Source of the DNA: Nocardia xishanensis NBRC 101358
GTDB lineage: Bacteria > Actinomycetota > Actinomycetes > Mycobacteriales > Mycobacteriaceae
NCBI RefSeq assembly: GCF_001613365.1
Contig: NZ_BDCF01000033.1
Coordinates: 19,923-83,922, forward strand
DNA length: 64,000 nt
Direction: 5' to 3'
This document shows, piece by piece, positions 34,133 to 42,445 of the stretch. The notes under the pieces are model-generated. The model saw nothing but the letters and a program-made list of their open reading frames with translations. It did not search any database and was not told the DNA's origin. How positions within the stretch are numbered: position 1 is the stretch's first letter; every line of letters starts with the position of its first letter. A program made the translations under genes and the position numbers.

Positions 34133-36067
34133 TCACGCCTCGGTCCCCTTGTTCTTGTCGTGCGACATCGCCTCGTGGATGACGGCGGGCTCGGCGGCCT
34201 GCTCGTCCTCGTCGAACAGCGGCCGGATGCCCCGGGCGGCCATGATCTCGTCGTTGCTGGTGCCCGCGGCGACCATCGGCCACACCTGGGCGTCCTTGCC
34301 GACGATGAAATCGATCACCACAGGACGGTCGTTGATGGACTGCGCCTCGCGGATCGCGGCCTCGACGTCCTCTTCCTTCTCCACCCGGATGCCATGGCAG
34401 CCCAGCGCCTCGGCGAGCTTGACGAAGTCGGGGATGCGCAGGGTGTGGGTGCCGAGATCGGTGTTGGAGTAGCGCTCCTCGTAGAAGAGGGTCTGCCACT
34501 GCCTGACCATGCCGAGGTTGCCGTTGTTGATCAGCGCGACCTTGATCGGCACGCCCTCGACAGCACAGGTGGCCAGCTCCTGGTTGGTCATCTGGAAGCA
34601 GCCGTCACCGTCGACCGCCCACACTTCCTTGTCCGGCGCGCCCATCTTGGCGCCCATGGCGGCCGGGACGGCGTAGCCCATGGTGCCGAGACCACCGGAA
34701 TTCAGCCAGGTGCGCGGCTTCTCGTACTTGATGAACTGGGCGGCCCACATCTGGTGCTGGCCGACGCCCGCGCAGTAGATCGCGTCCGGTCCGGCCAGGC
34801 GGCCGAGCGCGTCGATGACGAACTCGGGCGAGAGCGAACCGTCCTTCGGCGGGGTCCAGCCGAGCGGGTACTGCTTGCGGACGCCGTCCAGGTAGGACCA
34901 CCACTCGGTGAGCTCGAGCAGCGGAGCTTCGCTCGCGGCCGGATCGGACTTCAGCGTCTCGATCAGCTCGGTGATGACCTCGCGGCAGTCGCCGACGATC
35001 GGGACGTCGGCGTGCCGGTTCTTGCCGATCTCGGCCGGGTCGATGTCGGCGTGGATGACCTTGGCGCCGGGCGCGAAGGAGTCCAGCTGGCCGGTGACGC
35101 GGTCGTCGAAGCGGGCGCCGAGGGTGATCAGCAGGTCGGACCTCTGCAGCGCCGCGACGGCGCCGACGGTGCCGTGCATGCCGGGCATGCCCATGTTCAG
35201 CTGGTGGCTGTCGGGGAACGCGCCCCGCGCCATCAGGGTGGTGACCACCGGGATGCCCGTCAGTTCGGCCAGTTCCAGCAGCTCGGCGGAGGCATCGGCC
35301 TTGATCACGCCGCCACCCACGTACAGCACGGGGGCCTTGGCCTCGAGGATCATCCGCGCGGCCTCGCGCACTTGCTTGCCGTGCGGCTTGGTGACCGGAC
35401 GGTAGCCGGGCAGCCGCATCTCCGGCGGCCAGCTGAAGGTGGTCTGCGCCTGCAGCACGTCCTTCGGGATGTCGACCAGCACGGCGCCCGGCCTGCCGGA
35501 GGCGGCCAGGTAGAACGCCTCTGCGATCATCCGCGGGATGTCGGCGCCGTCGGTGATCAGGAAGTTGTGCTTGGTGATCGGCATCGTGATGCCGGAGATG
35601 TCGGCTTCCTGGAATGCGTCGGTGCCGATGAGGCTGCGGCCGACCTGGCCGGTGATCGCCACGATCGGCACCGAGTCCATCTGGGCGTCGGCGATCGGCG
35701 TCACCAGGTTGGTCGCGCCGGGGCCGGATGTGGCCATACACACACCGACCTTGCCGGTCGCCTGCGCGTAACCGGTGGCCGCGTGACCCGCGCCCTGCTC
35801 GTGGCGCACCAGCACGTGGCGGACCTTGGTGGAGTCGAAGAGCGGGTCGTACACCGGGAGAATCGCGCCGCCGGGAATACCGAACACGGTGTCGACGCCG
35901 AGCTCCTCGAGCGAACGGACGACGGACTGCGCGCCGGTGACCCGCTCGGGCGGGACCTGGCGGCGGTTCGCCGCGGTCGTCGAGTGGCCAGCGGGCGATG
36001 CCTGCTGAGTAGCCGAAGGCGCTGACCTGCGGGCCGATGGCCCGGGCCGTGCGGTTGGTGCGCTCAC
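34133..36067 (-). CDS. ilvB: acetolactate synthase large subunit
   Basis: Condenses pyruvate with pyruvate or 2-oxobutyrate. 644 residues; the first about 40 are a Ser/Ala/Pro-rich extension, then GAQSVVRSLEELGVDTVFGI. Catalytic Glu in RHEQGAGHAATGYA, FAD-binding central domain, ThDP/Mg motif GDGCFQMTNQELATCAVE to NNGNLGMVRQWQ. GTG at 36067 with AGGAA about 8 nt upstream is the preferred start; the frame is open up through the attenuator to 36190, but that part overlaps the terminator and is not translated as IlvB in this reading. Preceded by an attenuation leader. Confidence 0.95.
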   Translation of the reverse strand: MSAPTARPGPSARRSAPSATQQASPAGHSTTAANRRQVPPERVTGAQSVVRSLEELGVDTVFGIPGGAILPVYDPLFDSTKVRHVLVRHEQGAGHAATGYAQATGKVGVCMATSGPGATNLVTPIADAQMDSVPIVAITGQVGRSLIGTDAFQEADISGITMPITKHNFLITDGADIPRMIAEAFYLAASGRPGAVLVDIPKDVLQAQTTFSWPPEMRLPGYRPVTKPHGKQVREAARMILEAKAPVLYVGGGVIKADASAELLELAELTGIPVVTTLMARGAFPDSHQLNMGMPGMHGTVGAVAALQRSDLLITLGARFDDRVTGQLDSFAPGAKVIHADIDPAEIGKNRHADVPIVGDCREVITELIETLKSDPAASEAPLLELTEWWSYLDGVRKQYPLGWTPPKDGSLSPEFVIDALGRLAGPDAIYCAGVGQHQMWAAQFIKYEKPRTWLNSGGLGTMGYAVPAAMGAKMGAPDKEVWAVDGDGCFQMTNQELATCAVEGVPIKVALINNGNLGMVRQWQTLFYEERYSNTDLGTHTLRIPDFVKLAEALGCHGIRVEKEEDVEAAIREAQSINDRPVVIDFIVGKDAQVWPMVAAGTSNDEIMAARGIRPLFDEDEQAAEPAVIHEAMSHDKNKGTEA

Positions 36068-36167
36068 CGTCTTCGTTCCTAACTTGTCGTTCTTGACCCC
36101 GGACAACACTGCTGTGCTTGACACGACCGGCCTTCGCGACCCGCCGCGCCCGAAAATGCCCGAACAC

Positions 36168-36202
36168 AAAAAAGCCCCCGACCAGCGCATGCTGTTCGAG
36201 GG
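36168..36202 (-). terminator. ilvB attenuator (intrinsic terminator with T6)
   Basis: On the minus strand CCCTCGA-A-CAGC, loop ATGC, GCTG-G-TCGGGGG, then C and six T. The stem is 11 bp with one mismatch and one G-U pair. It lies between the leader-peptide stop (36250) and ilvB, the arrangement of an amino-acid attenuator. Confidence 0.85.
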
Positions 36203-36203
36203 T

Positions 36204-36266
36204 GGCGCGTCGCAACGCGAGCTGACGTATTCGACCTAGGTAGTCGGGCTCAACGCTGGACGCGCC
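36204..36266 (-). promoter_or_regulatory. complementary segments, possible antiterminator or pause stem
   Basis: GGCGCGTC within the leader codons (36259-36266, minus strand) is exactly complementary to GACGCGCC (36204-36211) next to the 5' arm of the terminator. Pairing would depend on ribosome position on the leader. Confidence 0.5.
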
Positions 36267-36297
36267 TGCCGATTACGAGCAACTCGTTTCGATTCAC
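36250..36297 (-). CDS. ilvB leader peptide
   Basis: A 15-codon ORF, GTG start at 36295-36297, reading MNRNELLVIGRRVQR and then TGA. Four consecutive codons for the pathway products, Leu-Leu-Val-Ile (TTG CTC GTA ATC), use rare-for-this-genome TTG and GTA codons. A second in-frame GTG two codons upstream (36303) is also possible. No ribosome site is seen; a promoter placed so that transcription starts at or near the GTG predicts a leaderless message. Confidence 0.8.
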   Translation of the reverse strand: MNRNELLVIGRRVQR

Positions 36298-36305
36298 GCG
36301 CACGA

Positions 36306-36334
36306 CGTTAAGCGGGCGTGAAGCGATGAGTCAA
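36306..36334 (-). promoter_or_regulatory. putative ilvB promoter
   Basis: TTGACT (36329-36334) and TTAACG (36306-36311) separated by 17 bp on the minus strand, a sigma-70-type promoter. Initiation would fall at about 36297-36300, at the leader GTG. Confidence 0.6.
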
Positions 36335-36413
36335 ACAGATGACCCAGTGCATCCCATTATGTGGGACTCCAGTGGTTGCTTGTGTCCGATTACCAGGATG
36401 CGAGGATGGTGGT

Positions 36414-36962
36414 GTGTCATCACCGCATCAGTCCGTGCCACCGGCTAAATCGTCCCACACCTCCGACTCGGGATCGGATACGGGTCGACCGGAAGCGAAG
36501 GTCATCCGCATCCAGCCGCTCGCCTACCTCGGCGTGATCGTGCTCGCGCTGTGCGTGTTCCTGTTCTTCGTCGGGTGGCCCGCCGGTCTGTGGTGGTTGC
36601 TGCTGCTCCCCGTCGTGGTGGCCGCGTGGGTGGCGCGCACCAGGACCGTCGTGTCCGACGCCGGGCTGGACCTGCGCACTCTCGTCGGCTCGCGACACCT
36701 CGACTGGGAGCAGATCAAGGGCGTGAGCATTCCCAAGCGCGGGTTCGTGCGCGCGCACCTGACCGACGATTCGCAGGTGAAGTTGCCCGCGGTGAGCTAC
36801 GACCGGCTGCGCACGCTGATCACCGCGTCGAACGGGCGGCTACCCGATCTGTTCGGCGCGGCCGCCGAGGCCGAGGCCGAGCGGTACGCCGCGGAGCGCG
36901 CGAGCGAGGAGCCTGCCGGGCAGGACGCTCCGGAGACGGATCGCAAGTCCGGCGAGGACTAG
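36414..36962 (+). CDS. PH-domain membrane protein, Cfp6-like
   Basis: A 182-residue protein with two transmembrane segments near residues 32-78 (YLGVIVLALCVFLFFVGWPA, then WWLLLLPVVVAAWVAR) and a bacterial PH-type domain (TVVSDAGLDLRTLVGSRHLD, WEQIKGVSIPKRGFVRAHL), ending in a charged Glu/Ala-rich tail. GTG at 36414 has GAGGA about 8 nt upstream; the longer frame from 36339 has Cys/Pro-rich non-coding character. Position next to ilvB matches Rv3004 (cfp6, low-molecular-weight antigen 6). Function unknown. Confidence 0.78.
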   Translation: MSSPHQSVPPAKSSHTSDSGSDTGRPEAKVIRIQPLAYLGVIVLALCVFLFFVGWPAGLWWLLLLPVVVAAWVARTRTVVSDAGLDLRTLVGSRHLDWEQIKGVSIPKRGFVRAHLTDDSQVKLPAVSYDRLRTLITASNGRLPDLFGAAAEAEAERYAAERASEEPAGQDAPETDRKSGED

Positions 36963-37344
36963 CGCCTCGTCCGCGACACCACGCTCGGCCCGCGCGGGAC
37001 GAGATCCGATCGGGTCTTCGCCGCGACGGAATATCGGCTGGACACGCGGCGCTAGTCTTGGCACAGCCGCGCCGAAGACGGACACCCGCCCGCGCGGCTG
37101 GACGGTTCGGGTACCGACACACACCCGACGACACCGTCAGCGCCGGCGACCACCACCCGCGGCGACCCCACCGACCCGCGACGCGCGAGCGGCCGCCGCA
37201 ACGGCGGATCGGCTACCGCGACCGGCGAACTCGGCCCGGCACCCACGGGAGTACCGTGGAACAGCCGCCGAGCAAGCCACGCGCACGCCGAGCGAACTCC
37301 GCGCAGTCGCACGACAGCCCCCGCGACCCCCTCGAGGACCATCC
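36963..37344. other. intergenic region upstream of ilvD
   Basis: About 380 bp with no supported gene; it presumably holds the ilvD promoter. Very GC-rich, and every frame crossing it looks like a shadow. Confidence 0.45.
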
Positions 37345-39186
37345 ATGCCACCGCTTCGTTCACGCACCACCACCGCCGGACGCAACGCCGCAGGCGCACG
37401 CGCGCTCTGGCGGGCCACCGGCCTCACCGATTCCGACTTCGGCAAGCCGATCGTCGCCATCGCGAACTCCTACACCCAGTTCGTGCCCGGCCACGTGCAT
37501 CTGAAGGACGTCGGCGAGATCGTGGCCGATGCGGTTCGCGCCGCGGGTGGCGTGCCGCGTGAATTCCACACCATCGCCGTGGACGACGGCATCGCCATGG
37601 GCCACGGCGGCATGCTCTACTCGCTGCCCTCCCGCGAGATCATCGCCGACTCCGTGGAATACATGGCCAACGCGCACACCGCGGACGCGCTGGTGTGTAT
37701 CTCCAACTGCGACAAGATCACTCCTGGCATGCTGAACGCCGCCATGCGGCTGAACATCCCGGCCGTGTTCGTGTCCGGCGGTCCGATGGAGGCCGGTAAG
37801 GCCGTCGTGGTCGGCGGCGTCGCCCAGGCTCCGACGGACCTGATCACCGCGATCTCGGCCAGCGCCAACAGCAATGTCACCGAGGAAGGCTTGAGCGAGG
37901 TCGAGCGCAGCGCCTGCCCGACCTGCGGCTCCTGCTCGGGCATGTTCACCGCCAACTCGATGAACTGCCTCACCGAGGCGCTGGGTCTCGCGTTGCCTGG
38001 CAACGGCTCCACGCTCGCCACGCACGCCGCCCGCCGCGCGCTGTTCGAGAAGGCGGGCCGGGTGATCGTCGATATCGCCAACCGCTGGTACCGCGAGGAC
38101 GACGCCTCGGTGCTGCCGCGAAACGTGGCCAACGCGAAGGCGTTCCGCAACGCGATGGCGCTCGACGTGGCGATGGGCGGTTCCACCAACACGGTGCTGC
38201 ACACCCTCGCCGCCGCGCAGGAGGGCGAGATCGATTTCGATCTGGGCACCATCGACGAGATCAGCCGCAAGGTGCCCTGCCTGTCGAAGGTCTCGCCGAA
38301 CTCCGACTATCACATGGAGGACGTGCACCGAGCCGGCGGCATCCCCGCCATCCTCGGCGAACTGCGCCGCGCCGGGCTGCTCGACTCCGACGTGACGACG
38401 GTGCACACCGCGAGCTTCGACGAGTGGCTCGACACCTGGGACATCCGCTCCGGCAAGGCGTCCGACGAGGCCGTCGAGCTGTTCCACGCCGCGCCAGGCG
38501 GTGTGCGCACCACCGAGCCGTTCTCCACGGACAACCGGTGGTCCTCATTGGACACCGACGCCGCGAACGGCTGCATCCGCGACAAGGAGCACGCCTACAC
38601 CGTCGAGGGCGGTCTGGTCGTGCTGCGCGGCAACATCGCGCCGGACGGCGCGATCCTCAAGACCGCGGGCATCGACGAGGACCTGTTCTCCTTCCAGGGA
38701 CCGGCCGTCGTCGTGGAATCGCAGGAGGAAGCCGTGTCGGTCATCCTCGCCAAGAAGATCAAGCCCGGCGACGTGATCGTCGTCCGCTACGAAGGTCCGT
38801 CGGGCGGCCCCGGCATGCAGGAAATGCTGCACCCCACCGCATTCCTGAAGGGCTCGGGCCTCGGCAAGCAGTGCGCGCTGATCACCGACGGCCGCTTCTC
38901 CGGCGGCACCTCGGGTCTGTCGATCGGCCACATCTCCCCCGAGGCGGCCAGCGGCGGCGTGATCGGACTCGTCGAGAACGGGGACCAGATCCGCATCGAC
39001 GTCGCCACCCGCACCCTCGAGGTGCTGGTCGACGACGCGGTCCTCGCCGAGCGGCGCGCCAAGATGGAAGCGTCCGAGCGCCCCTGGCAGCCCGTCGACC
39101 GCGAACGCCCCGTCACCACCGCACTGCGCGCCTACGCCGCCCTGGCCACCTCGGCCGACAAGGGCGCCGTCCGCCGCGTGCCCTGA
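37345..39186 (+). CDS. ilvD: dihydroxy-acid dehydratase
   Basis: Fe-S enzyme that dehydrates dihydroxy acids to 2-oxo acids, the next step after IlvC. 613 residues: SYTQFVPGHVHLKDVG, ISNCDKITPGMLNAAMR (Cys ligand), SACPTCGSCSGMFTANSMNC (further Cys ligands), and GRFSGGTSGLSIGHISPEAA near the C-terminus. ATG at 37345. Followed by a terminator hairpin at 39198-39233. Lies near but not in the ilvBNC operon, on the opposite strand. Confidence 0.96.
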   Translation: MPPLRSRTTTAGRNAAGARALWRATGLTDSDFGKPIVAIANSYTQFVPGHVHLKDVGEIVADAVRAAGGVPREFHTIAVDDGIAMGHGGMLYSLPSREIIADSVEYMANAHTADALVCISNCDKITPGMLNAAMRLNIPAVFVSGGPMEAGKAVVVGGVAQAPTDLITAISASANSNVTEEGLSEVERSACPTCGSCSGMFTANSMNCLTEALGLALPGNGSTLATHAARRALFEKAGRVIVDIANRWYREDDASVLPRNVANAKAFRNAMALDVAMGGSTNTVLHTLAAAQEGEIDFDLGTIDEISRKVPCLSKVSPNSDYHMEDVHRAGGIPAILGELRRAGLLDSDVTTVHTASFDEWLDTWDIRSGKASDEAVELFHAAPGGVRTTEPFSTDNRWSSLDTDAANGCIRDKEHAYTVEGGLVVLRGNIAPDGAILKTAGIDEDLFSFQGPAVVVESQEEAVSVILAKKIKPGDVIVVRYEGPSGGPGMQEMLHPTAFLKGSGLGKQCALITDGRFSGGTSGLSIGHISPEAASGGVIGLVENGDQIRIDVATRTLEVLVDDAVLAERRAKMEASERPWQPVDRERPVTTALRAYAALATSADKGAVRRVP

Positions 39187-39197
39187 TCGATCCGACG

Positions 39198-39233
39198 ACG
39201 AAGGCCCCCGAGTTCCGTACCGGGGGCCTTCGT
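39198..39233 (+). terminator. terminator hairpin after ilvD
   Basis: Perfect 13-bp stem ACGAAGGCCCCCG / CGGGGGCCTTCGT with a 10-nt loop, 11 bp after the ilvD stop. No T-tract. Confidence 0.75.
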
Positions 39234-39254
39234 GGGCTCGGAGCTGACCCGACC

Positions 39255-39347
39255 GCTGCTACCTGGTGGAAGCTGATGTCCTTGGACAGAATTCCATCAG
39301 ACGCCCGATCGACCGAAAGGCCCCGGCTACCGTCGCCTTTCGCGTAA
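39255..39347 (+). pseudogene. decayed duplicate of the 3' end of the Rpn-like nuclease gene
   Basis: Encodes AATWWKLMSLD, near-identical at DNA level to AAKTWRKLMSLD of the intact gene (40422-41294). The following bases CCCGATCGACCGAAAGGCCCCGGC and CCTTTCGCGTAAC repeat the intact gene's terminator region at 41365-41408, but here the hairpin is broken. The middle is deleted. Confidence 0.65.
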
Positions 39348-39462
39348 CCACATGCCTCCTCGGACTGGTGTCAGTCGAAACGGCCGATAGCGTGTGTGGG
39401 CGTTGCCGCGCACGGGTGTGCCCGGAATCCAGCCGCGGCTTTCATGATCGACACTCAGCCGG

Positions 39463-40332
39463 TCACTGACAGAAGAAACCCGTCCAGTGTTCGGGATTCG
39501 TGGAACAGACGAATACACCGCCACGGCTACCTCGGCCGACGAGCAATCCGGTTGGCTCGCAGGCCAGCTCGTACTCCGGCGTGTGATGGATCAGGTGGCG
39601 TTCCTCGAGCGGCTGCCAGCGCGAGACGCGATCGCCGCTGCGATCGAATTCGTAAGTGTCGAGCTGGAGCAGCAGGACAGGTGGTGCGGAGCAGATGGGG
39701 CAAGCGAGTTGCGGCATGTCGGTGGTCGACCAGTTCATGCTGCCGCCGACTTTGAAGCCGGGGGCTGTGGCCACCTCGTTGTACAGCTGCGGGTAGTACT
39801 CCTCGGCCGGACCCGGGATCCAGGCCCGCAATCGCGCGCGGAGCTCGTCAGGAAGCTCCTCGTACCAGGGATACTCCGGCACCCTTTCCGGATCCAGGAC
39901 ACACGGGCGCGGAAAGAACTCTTCGGCCATCGGCTCGTCGTCCAGCTCGGATGTGGGCGGATCCGTCAGCACGTCCGTCACATCGGCCGCCCGCCGCCAG
40001 AAGACCCGGACGGCCTCGGAATCCCAGTCCCCGCCACACCACAACAGCTGCACGAGGTCGGTGTCGTCGGGGAATGTGATCTCGGGAAAATCCGCGGCGG
40101 TCAGTTGCGCCAGCGGGACCAGCGGGGCCCCCTCATACAGGTAACAGTCGGCAGCCGCGCAGCGCGGCCACTCTTCTGCCGTTGGCCACAGCAACGGGCC
40201 GCCGATGTGGCTGTCCCGCAGACCAGGCGCGCCTGGCCGGGGATGAAGTCGGACGGTGTGCCGAATGTGCGCGCCTATTCCCGGAACAACGCGGGAAAGG
40301 TCAACCGGCGGCACATCAGAAGTGTGAGTCAC
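39463..40332 (-). CDS. DUF1963 (YwqG-like) protein
   Basis: A 289-residue cytoplasmic protein resembling the DUF1963/YwqG family: GGPLLWPTAEEWPRC, VPLAQLTAADFPEITFPDDT, DLVQLLWCGGDW, KVGGSMNWSTTDMPQLACPI, CSAPPVLLLQLDTYEF, and a C-terminal VFVCSTNPEHWTGFFCQ. Several Cys could bind zinc (CPIC and others). GTG at 40332 is a probable start (MTHTSDVPPVDLSRVVPG); 14 more codons are open upstream. Function unknown. Divergent from the Rpn-like gene by 89 bp. Confidence 0.7.
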   Translation of the reverse strand: MTHTSDVPPVDLSRVVPGIGAHIRHTVRLHPRPGAPGLRDSHIGGPLLWPTAEEWPRCAAADCYLYEGAPLVPLAQLTAADFPEITFPDDTDLVQLLWCGGDWDSEAVRVFWRRAADVTDVLTDPPTSELDDEPMAEEFFPRPCVLDPERVPEYPWYEELPDELRARLRAWIPGPAEEYYPQLYNEVATAPGFKVGGSMNWSTTDMPQLACPICSAPPVLLLQLDTYEFDRSGDRVSRWQPLEERHLIHHTPEYELACEPTGLLVGRGSRGGVFVCSTNPEHWTGFFCQ

Positions 40333-40421
40333 TGTGTCATCTTGCCGAATTCGCTCGACACGCCGGTGACGCAACCGACTCCCGTCGAATCACCGAACAC
40401 ATTTTCGATCGATGACCTACT

Positions 40422-41294
40422 GTGGCCGCCATGGTCGGTTCCCCGCACGAAGCGATGCACCGGATCTTCCAGCACGACCCAGGCGTTTTCACGCGCGCCG
40501 TACGCGCCCTAGGACTACCGTTCCTCGACCCTCTCGAGGTCGCGCTGCTACCCACAGATCTGACCGAGACCCGCCCGGTGGAACGTCGGGTCGATACTCT
40601 GCTGCGGATCAGCACCGTCGATGGTGCGTTCCTGTTGTTGGTCGAGGCGCAGGGAAAGATCGACCACGCCAAACCCGCGTCTTGGGCTTACTACTTGTCG
40701 CATCTGCACGCCAAATACCGGCTTCCGCCGGTGCTGCTGGTGGTGTGCCAAGATCAGCAGACGGCCCAGTGGGCTCGCAGGCCGCCCGCGATCGGCGCAC
40801 CGTTCCGGCGCAGCCTCATCCTCGCCCCGATAGTCCTCGGTCCGCACAACGTTCCTGCCGTGACCGACGTCGCCACCGCAGCCGCCGACATCCCGTTGGC
40901 CGCGTTGTCCGCCGTCACCCACGCCAACGAGCCCGATATCAATGCCATACTGAAGGCGCTGGCTGCCGCCCTGCACGGGTTCGACGAGGATCAGTCCATC
41001 TTCGCCGAACTCACCGAAATGGGGCTCGGAGCCAGCCCGGCCGCCAAAACCTGGAGGAAGCTGATGTCATTGGATCTGACGTTCTTCCGCTCGGAGAGTT
41101 CGCAGCGCCTGCGTGCTGAAGGGCATGCCGAGGGCGTATGCGGAAGCATTCTGCGCGTGCTCGACCGCCGCGGTGTCGCGGTTTCCGCGGAGGCTCACGA
41201 TCGGATCACCACCTGCACCGATCCGGACATGCTGCAAACCTGGCTGGATCGGTCGCTGGTCGTCACCGATGTGCAGGACCTGTTTCACGGCTGA
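40422..41294 (+). CDS. Rpn-like PD-(D/E)XK nuclease-family protein
   Basis: A 290-residue protein of the type often annotated near Rpn/transposase-31 nucleases. N-terminal part: EAMHRIFQHDPGVFTRAVRA, and a nuclease-like core RRVDTLLRISTVDGAFLLLV then EAQGKIDHAK with a D-x(n)-E-x-Q arrangement. C-terminal: RLRAEGHAEGVCGSILRVLD, RRGVAVSAEAHDRITTCTD, then WLDRSLVVTDVQDLF. MAAMVG at 40422 or M4 as start. Such genes are often multicopy; a broken fragment of a second copy lies 1.1 kb upstream. Ends before a terminator shared with doxX. Confidence 0.65.
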   Translation: MAAMVGSPHEAMHRIFQHDPGVFTRAVRALGLPFLDPLEVALLPTDLTETRPVERRVDTLLRISTVDGAFLLLVEAQGKIDHAKPASWAYYLSHLHAKYRLPPVLLVVCQDQQTAQWARRPPAIGAPFRRSLILAPIVLGPHNVPAVTDVATAAADIPLAALSAVTHANEPDINAILKALAAALHGFDEDQSIFAELTEMGLGASPAAKTWRKLMSLDLTFFRSESSQRLRAEGHAEGVCGSILRVLDRRGVAVSAEAHDRITTCTDPDMLQTWLDRSLVVTDVQDLFHG

Positions 41295-41376
41295 TCCCAG
41301 GAACGCGGATCGACGGAGTCCCTGACTGCTGTCCTGAGAACGCTGACGGACAAGGCACCGTTGACCCGATCGACCG

Positions 41377-41401
41377 AAAGGCCCCGGCAACCGGGGCCTT
41401 T
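41377..41401. terminator. terminator shared by Rpn-like gene and doxX-type gene
   Basis: Perfect 11-bp stem AAAGGCCCCGG / CCGGGGCCTTT with loop CAA, with A/T flanks on both sides, serving convergent genes. Confidence 0.85.
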
Positions 41402-41427
41402 CGCGTAACTGGAAATCTTCCTCCGCG

Positions 41428-42267
41428 TCAGTCGAAGGGTCCGATGCCGGTGAGGGGATTGCCGCCGTGCAAGTACCAGTAGGCGCCCGCGGCAGCGGCG
41501 ATGGCGGCCAGCAGGGCGGCGAAGGAGCCGTAGGAGGGGCGGGTGGACCAGGCGCGGCCGCGGTCGAGGGACCAGCGGCCGGGACCGGTGAGAATGACGA
41601 CGGCGGCCGCGCCTGCCAGGATGGTCTCGAGTTCGACGCCGGTGGGCACCGAGCTCTTGTACTGGAAGCCGGGGAGCATGCCCTGCTTCCACGCCCACGC
41701 GTCGAGGATCACGGCCAGCACCGCGCCCGCGGCGAGCGGGGTGGCCAGACCGAGGATCAGCAGTGCGCCGCCGCCGATTTCGCCGATGAAGAGCAGGATG
41801 GTGGCGATGATCGAGTGGTCCCAGCCGCCCTCGGCCATCATGTCGCGGGTGCCGTCCAGCCCGGCGCCGTGGAACCAGCCGGTGAGCTTCTGCAAACCGT
41901 GGTACACGAAGGTGGCGCCGACCATGAGCCGCAGCAAGAACAGGCCGAGATCGAGGGTGCCGCGCCGGTTTTCGGCCTTGCGGCGCAGCGCCGCCTTGCT
42001 CGGCTCACCCGGCGAGTTGGCCGCGGGCGGGATGCTCGCGTAGGAGTAGGCGGGTTCGTCGGATTCGATCTGCCCGATGCTCGGCACATCCGGGTCGAGA
42101 CCGAGCTCGTCGTCGGTGCGTGGCATGTCGTCCGGGCGCGGCTTGGCCAGATCCACCACGGGGAGCTGCTGGGTCGGCGAATCGAACGGGCTGGTGACCG
42201 CGCGCGCGGCGGCGGGCTGTTCGCCCGTGACCGTGGCGGTGGGAGTCTTGTTCGGCTTGTCGGTCAC
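41428..42267 (-). CDS. DoxX family membrane protein
   Basis: A 279-residue protein with a polar N-terminal tail of about 100 residues followed by a DoxX domain of four to five transmembrane helices (LDLGLFLLRLMVGATFVYHG, IIATILLFIGEIGGGALLIL, PLAAGAVLAVILDAWAW) with HGLQKLTGWFHGAG, the usual start of the family. Start GTG at 42265-42267 (GTGACCGACAAG). The homologous position in M. tuberculosis is Rv3005c, which works with superoxide dismutase and thiol defence there. Divergent from the LppZ-like gene. Confidence 0.85.
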   Translation of the reverse strand: MTDKPNKTPTATVTGEQPAAARAVTSPFDSPTQQLPVVDLAKPRPDDMPRTDDELGLDPDVPSIGQIESDEPAYSYASIPPAANSPGEPSKAALRRKAENRRGTLDLGLFLLRLMVGATFVYHGLQKLTGWFHGAGLDGTRDMMAEGGWDHSIIATILLFIGEIGGGALLILGLATPLAAGAVLAVILDAWAWKQGMLPGFQYKSSVPTGVELETILAGAAAVVILTGPGRWSLDRGRAWSTRPSYGSFAALLAAIAAAAGAYWYLHGGNPLTGIGPFD

Positions 42268-42445
42268 GGCCGGGCCTCGCTGCCCCTCGGCGCCGGGTTC
42301 GATGAAAGCGCGGTGCCGATACTTCGCTCGCTCATGGAAGTACACCCTATGTCGCATCGCGCGACGGCGGGAGCCGACGCGTTGTGGCGTGTCAACACGC
42401 ACCCGGAGGCGGCGCGGGCGACGGTATTTCCGTAACGTCTGGGGC

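Noticed and set aside
36067..36190. Upstream extension of ilvB from an ATG at 36190
   Set aside because: It would be translated from within the attenuator stem; the GTG at 36067 has a ribosome site and fits the family better.
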